Source: Candidatus Electrothrix aestuarii (GTDB lineage: Bacteria > Desulfobacterota > Desulfobulbia > Desulfobulbales > Desulfobulbaceae). Taken from it: DNA of 64,000 nucleotides. Where the stretch lies: assembly GCA_032595685.2 (NCBI GenBank), contig CP159373.1, positions 2,793,501 to 2,857,500 of the forward strand, written 5' to 3'. The notes beneath the pieces were generated by a model. That model was not told the origin of the DNA. It searched no databases and worked only from the letters and a program-made list of their open reading frames with translations. Each line of letters starts with the position of its first letter. Positions within the stretch are counted from its first letter, which is position 1. Positions 59,934 through 64,000 of the stretch are shown piece after piece. The position numbers and the translations under genes are program-made.

Positions 59934-61196
59934 ATGTCAGGCCTTGTAAGGGGGATTCCCTATGTTCACCCTCGCTATCCTCGAATAAGGGGCAGGCACA
60001 GGGGGCTGCCCCTACAGATACTAGCGGTATTGCCGATTCTGCTGCTGGCGCTGTTGCCCATAACTGCTTCAGGGTTGGAGCTTGCAGGCAATGTCACCCT
60101 TGAAGGTCGTTATTTTCCAGAAGAGGCACAATACCCTGGGCAGGAAGAACAGAATGCCTCTATCCTCATACAACCTGAGCTCTACCAGTCCTTCAGTGAC
60201 GGCTCCAGCCTGCTCCTCCAACCCTTTGTTCGTCTGGATAGCAGTGATGATCAGCGGAGTCATTGGGATATTCGGGAAGCAAATTTTCGTTATCCTGCTG
60301 AAGATTGGGATGTACAGGTAGGGATCAGTAAGGTCTTCTGGGGAGCAACCGAGTTTGTTCATCTGGTTGATATTATAAACCAGACCGATTCTGTTGAGGA
60401 ATTCAGTGGTGAGGAAAAACTTGGGCAACCCATGCTCCATCTTACGGTTCCTCAGGAACAGGGCATGATTGAGGCCTTTCTCTTGCCTTGGTTTCGCGAG
60501 CGGACCTTTCCTGGGGAAGCGGATCGTCTGCGCAGTGAACCGATTATTGACACAGATCATCCCCTGTACGAGAGTGCTGCGGAGCAGTCTCATCTTGATG
60601 TTGCCCTGCGCTACAGTGACACCTTTGGTAATGCCGATGTGGGCTTGTATCATTTCATAGGAACCTCCCGTGATCCTGAACTGATTTTGGGTGGTGATAT
60701 GACAAGCCCTGTTTTGCTTCCCTACTATACGCAGATCGGCCAGACTGGTCTGGATATCCAGATGGTTGCCGGAGATTGGCTACTGAAAGGAGAAGCCCTG
60801 TATAGGACAGGACAGGGGAGGAGTTTTGCCGCCGCCGTCTGCGGCTTTGAGTATACTTTGTATGGTATTGCCGGGACCGGGGCCGATCTCGGGCTTATCG
60901 GAGAGTACGTCTTTGATGATCGCGCTGATACCTCCTTGACGGTCTTTACCAATGATGTTATCGGAGGCTTTCGTCTGGCCCTCAATGATGCCGCCGGAAC
61001 TGAAATTCTAGCAGGCCTGATGAAGGATATAGATTTGTCCACTTCTCTCTTCTCCTTAGAAGCGGAGCGCCGTTTGAGCGAGCATTTTAAACTGCATCTG
61101 GAGGCCCTGTTTATCGTGGATGCAGCGGAGCAGGATGCGGTTTTTTCTCTTGAAAAGGACAGCCATCTCACCCTTGAGCTACAATATTTTTTTTGA
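59934..61196 (+). CDS. outer-membrane beta-barrel protein of the export cluster
   Basis: 420 residues if started at the ATG at 59934; the frame is open from 59796. The signal sequence core is LQILAVLPILLLALLPITASG. The mature part alternates polar and hydrophobic residues, with many aromatic girdle residues, and ends LTLELQYFF, a C-terminal Phe as required for barrel insertion. It is similar in general form to DUF1302-like barrels. A dispersed repeat (59946-60015) lies inside the N-terminal coding part, encoding residues about 5-27 before the hydrophobic core, so the start is uncertain. Probably the outer-membrane partner of the exporter. Confidence 0.7.
   Translation: MSGLVRGIPYVHPRYPRIRGRHRGLPLQILAVLPILLLALLPITASGLELAGNVTLEGRYFPEEAQYPGQEEQNASILIQPELYQSFSDGSSLLLQPFVRLDSSDDQRSHWDIREANFRYPAEDWDVQVGISKVFWGATEFVHLVDIINQTDSVEEFSGEEKLGQPMLHLTVPQEQGMIEAFLLPWFRERTFPGEADRLRSEPIIDTDHPLYESAAEQSHLDVALRYSDTFGNADVGLYHFIGTSRDPELILGGDMTSPVLLPYYTQIGQTGLDIQMVAGDWLLKGEALYRTGQGRSFAAAVCGFEYTLYGIAGTGADLGLIGEYVFDDRADTSLTVFTNDVIGGFRLALNDAAGTEILAGLMKDIDLSTSLFSLEAERRLSEHFKLHLEALFIVDAAEQDAVFSLEKDSHLTLELQYFF
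59946..60015. repeat. GTAGGGGC dispersed palindrome, copy b inside the barrel gene 5' end
   Basis: Degenerate left arm GTAAGGGGG (59946-59954) and right arm CCCCTAC (60009-60015), with internal GGGGCAG/CTGCCCC. It is read in frame as part of the barrel protein's N-terminal extension. Confidence 0.65.
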
Positions 61197-61400
61197 TGAG
61201 CACCTCTTTTCCTGAAAAAGTAGAGGAAGAGGTGAGAGCAAAAAGAATTTCATCAACAGCGTTAGTGCGGGATTAACGAGCCTGATTGACGGGCTCAATT
61301 GACGCCATGTTCCACCAGGAAAACTTGTCATAAGACAGTTCTCCCCTCTCTTCAGTACAACCTCTGGACAGGGAGGGCTCTTCTCAATAAGGTCTTTTTT

Positions 61401-64000
61401 ATGAATTCACCGTTGATAGCCATTATTGGTATGGCCTGCCATTATCCAGGAGCTCAGGATCTTCTCACCTTTTGGGAGAATATTTTGACAAGGCGGCGTC
61501 AGTTTCGTCCTCTCCCTGATTCCCGTTTACCTGCGTCACAGTATTACGATGCTGACCCAGCTGCCCCGGATAAAACCTATTGCCGGAAAGCTGGCTTGAT
61601 TGATGGCCTGCATTTTGATCCGGCCAAGTATCGTATTCCCCGTTCCACCTTTGACTCCGCAGATATAGTTCATTGGCTGGCATTGAAGGTCGCCTTGGCC
61701 TCGCTGGACGATGCTGGCTTTAAAAAAGAATCAGTACCCAAAGAGAAGACAGGGGTGGTACTTGGTAATACCCTGACTGGTGAATATTCCCGCTCCGAGG
61801 GGTTACGCCTCAGATGGCCTTTTGTCCGGCGGGTATTGGAGAAAACAGCCCAGGAAAAAGGTTTGTCTGTGGAGCAGAGTGCTGAATTGCTGCGGACTGC
61901 GGAGGCATATTATAAGTCTGTTTTTACTCCGATTACCGAGGATACCTTGGCTGGAGCTCTATCCAATACCATTGCTGGCAGGATCTGTAATTATCTTGAT
62001 TTGCACGGCGGTGGCTACACGGTTGATGGGGCCTGCTCCTCGTCGATCATTGCTGCGGCAACCGCAGCAACCCATTTGGTCAATGGAGATTTAGACCTCG
62101 CTCTGGCTGGAGGGGTAGATATCAGCCTGGATACCTTTGAATTGGTCGGTTTTGCCAAGACAGCTGCCTTGACCAACGAGGATATGCGGGTTTATGATCG
62201 CAGGGCCAAGGGCTTTATTCCAGGGGAAGGTTGCGGTTTCGTGGTCATGAAACGTCTTGAGGACGCTGTTGCTGATGGGGATTATGTCTATGCTGTGCTG
62301 CACGGCTGGGGCATTTCGTCGGATGGAAAAGGCGGGTTAACTGCCCCGAATGCTCAAGGGCAAGCCAAGGCTTTGCAACGGGCCTATGAACGGGCTGCCT
62401 GGGATATACATGATCTTGATTTCATCGAGGGGCATGGGACCGGCACAGCTGTTGGAGATAAGATAGAGTTGGAAGGGATTGCTCTGGCAATGGATACGAT
62501 GAATGCGATGAACACGGAAGGTGAGGTAGGGGCACGGGATCCAATGTCTGACGTGCCCCAGCAGGAGGACGCAAGGCCTCTCCGGCGTTGCGGGATAACC
62601 TCCCTCAAATCACTCATCGGGCATACCAAGGCGGCCTCAGGGATAGGGGCCTTGATTAAGACTGTGATTGCCTTGAATCAGCGCATTTTGCCTCCGCTAG
62701 CCAATTGTTTTGATCCCAATCCTGTTTTTGCGGGAAAAGCACGTGATCTCTATCCGCTTTTGCATGGAGAAATCTGCTCTCCTCGGTCGGTCTTACGGGC
62801 TGGCGTTTCCGGGATGGGCTTTGGTGGTATTAACTCACACCTAGCTTTAGCCTCCGGCGATCCTCCCTCGCCCAAACTTATCCCGGCGGTTCGCGAACAG
62901 AAGCTGTTGGCGGATTATCAGTACACAGAGCTTTTTATTTTCAGTGCCCCTACGGTAAAGGATTTGCTGGCAAGGGTACAAGCCGCTGAAGATCTTGCGC
63001 GAAATATTTGTGAAGGCGAACGAGCGGACTTGGCAGCCCATTTTGCAGCTCTCTATGGGCAGGAGAAGAGCTGTGGTCCTGTGCGGGCCGCTGTGACGGC
63101 AGGGACGCCTGAGGCCCTGCTGAACGCTCTTGCTGAGATTGGTCGTATTCTGCGTACCTCCCCACTGCAAGCGCAGCAAATGATCGTGCGGCCTAAATCA
63201 GGTGTCTGCATCGGTAATGATGTGCAGGAGCACCGGCTTGGTTTTCTCTTTCCCGGCCAGGGATCACAGAGAATCAATATGGGGTACAGGCTTGTTCAGC
63301 GCTATGATTGGGCTGAGCAGCTTGTAAGGAAGATGGAAAAAGTTCTTGCATGGCCTGAAGGGCAGCAGCTGAGCGATTTTATCTTTTATCCGCTGGAAAG
63401 AGCCCATGGCCCCGCGCAAATTGCAGGCTGGCGAAAGCAGCTGAAACAAACAGAGATCGCGCAACCTGCCCTTTGTTTGGTGTCTATACTTCGCTTGCGC
63501 CAGCTGGAGCGGCTTGGTATTCGGCCTGATGCCGTTGGTGGACACAGTCTTGGTGAGCTCACGGCATTTTACGCTGCTGGAGCATATTCCTCAGAGGAAT
63601 TGATCCGTTTTGCTGCGCTGCGTGGGCAGGCCATGTCGCCGGGACTGGAACAGGCCGGGACTATGGCAGGACTTGCCTGTTCAGCCACCCGAGCCCAGGC
63701 ACTGCTCGATAAGGGGAAAGGATATGCAGTGGTGGCTAACAAGAACAGTCCCTCGCAAACTGTAATCTCCGGGGAGGCCTCCTGTATTGAGTGGGTCTGC
63801 CGTTATGCCGAGGAGCAGGGAATTCAGGCCATTCCTCTTCCGGTCGCCAATGCCTTTCACTCACGCTTTGTTCGTCAGGCCGCGCAGGTACTGGCCGAGT
63901 CCCGAATCCTTCCTGAATACCCCCCCAAAATAACCACAGCATTATTCAGCGGCCTGCAAGGTGGAAGGATTGATGCAGAGTGCAATCTCTGGCAGCATTT
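61401..64000 (+). CDS. type I polyketide synthase, 5' part (ketosynthase - acyltransferase)
   Basis: At least 866 residues, running off the window without a stop. The ketosynthase (1 to about 480) has the catalytic Cys212 in VDGACSSS, His345 in EGHGTGT and His408 in IGHTKAASG. The acyltransferase starts near LGFLFPGQGSQR (about 615), and its catalytic Ser716 is in GHSLGE. The GACSSS active site resembles iterative lipid-type and enediyne/PUFA-like synthases more than modular ones. It follows the exporter, LolA-like and barrel genes on the same strand, so its product is probably a lipid sent to the outer membrane. Start: ATG at 61401 with AAGG upstream. Confidence 0.88.
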   Translation, partial: MNSPLIAIIGMACHYPGAQDLLTFWENILTRRRQFRPLPDSRLPASQYYDADPAAPDKTYCRKAGLIDGLHFDPAKYRIPRSTFDSADIVHWLALKVALASLDDAGFKKESVPKEKTGVVLGNTLTGEYSRSEGLRLRWPFVRRVLEKTAQEKGLSVEQSAELLRTAEAYYKSVFTPITEDTLAGALSNTIAGRICNYLDLHGGGYTVDGACSSSIIAAATAATHLVNGDLDLALAGGVDISLDTFELVGFAKTAALTNEDMRVYDRRAKGFIPGEGCGFVVMKRLEDAVADGDYVYAVLHGWGISSDGKGGLTAPNAQGQAKALQRAYERAAWDIHDLDFIEGHGTGTAVGDKIELEGIALAMDTMNAMNTEGEVGARDPMSDVPQQEDARPLRRCGITSLKSLIGHTKAASGIGALIKTVIALNQRILPPLANCFDPNPVFAGKARDLYPLLHGEICSPRSVLRAGVSGMGFGGINSHLALASGDPPSPKLIPAVREQKLLADYQYTELFIFSAPTVKDLLARVQAAEDLARNICEGERADLAAHFAALYGQEKSCGPVRAAVTAGTPEALLNALAEIGRILRTSPLQAQQMIVRPKSGVCIGNDVQEHRLGFLFPGQGSQRINMGYRLVQRYDWAEQLVRKMEKVLAWPEGQQLSDFIFYPLERAHGPAQIAGWRKQLKQTEIAQPALCLVSILRLRQLERLGIRPDAVGGHSLGELTAFYAAGAYSSEELIRFAALRGQAMSPGLEQAGTMAGLACSATRAQALLDKGKGYAVVANKNSPSQTVISGEASCIEWVCRYAEEQGIQAIPLPVANAFHSRFVRQAAQVLAESRILPEYPPKITTALFSGLQGGRIDAECNLWQH

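Overview
The window looks like chromosome of an anaerobic Desulfobacterota bacterium, most likely of the order Desulfobulbales (sulfate reducers, sulfur disproportionators and cable bacteria). This is inferred from protein content: a nickel CO dehydrogenase, an acetyl-CoA synthase and a corrinoid protein in one operon, followed by selenocysteine-containing HdrA and MvhD. Base composition is mixed. Housekeeping genes are near 50% GC, while AT-rich islands (about 1-450, 1050-1920 and 47.1-49.1 kb) look acquired.

Layout. 0-2.3 kb: an Rhs/YD-repeat toxin tip, a candidate immunity gene and a displaced Rhs fragment. 2.4-8.4 kb: a plus-strand housekeeping run of purA, rpoZ, dnaJ, moaC, dksA, galT, a CheY-like receiver and a FolE2-like protein without its catalytic residues. 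8.7-10.6 kb: a Tat-exported phytoene-desaturase-like flavoprotein. 10.6-18.4 kb (minus): two tandem double-domain iron-sulfur flavoproteins, the second overlapping a kinase/ATPase/TPR/GAF/GGDEF protein of about 1,640 residues. 18.8-19.0 kb: a 217-bp MITE-like element with a perfect 9-bp target duplication. 19.1-28.3 kb: cysS, GDP-fucose synthase, a zinc-ribbon protein, a Kazal lipoprotein, a Roco (LRR-Roc-COR) protein, a 23-bp tandem array with palindromic cores, a VapBC-type pair, a peptidoglycan-binding protein and a GDSL hydrolase.

28.8-43.8 kb is the metabolic core, a Wood-Ljungdahl carbonyl and methyl branch: folD, cooS, a small unknown gene, a metF-acsD fusion, acsB, acsC, then (after an insertion of PIN toxin and antitoxin remnants) hdrA and mvhD. 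Both hdrA and mvhD have an in-frame UGA where the family has a cysteine, each followed by a short hairpin that fits a bacterial SECIS. FolD and MetF reduce the methyl group, AcsC/AcsD carry it, CooS/AcsB join it to CO, and HdrA/MvhD probably couple MetF to low-potential electron carriers.

43.9-46.6 kb holds a Phd/RelE-type pair, a Uma2-family nuclease, and an Rpn-family nuclease gene with a deleted, frameshifted copy beside it. 47.0-54.4 kb holds a truncated secreted peptide, a trypsin-like protease with SLH-like repeats and a 1,789-residue secreted protein (CARDB, cadherin-like, SBBP and RCC1 repeats). 54.6-56.1 kb has ppnP and cbiG. 56.5-64.0 kb is an apparent lipid-export and synthesis cluster: an MMPL/RND exporter, a LolA-like protein, an outer-membrane barrel and the start of a type I polyketide synthase that runs off the end.

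Several dispersed palindromic repeat families lie between genes. No tRNA, rRNA or CRISPR array was seen.
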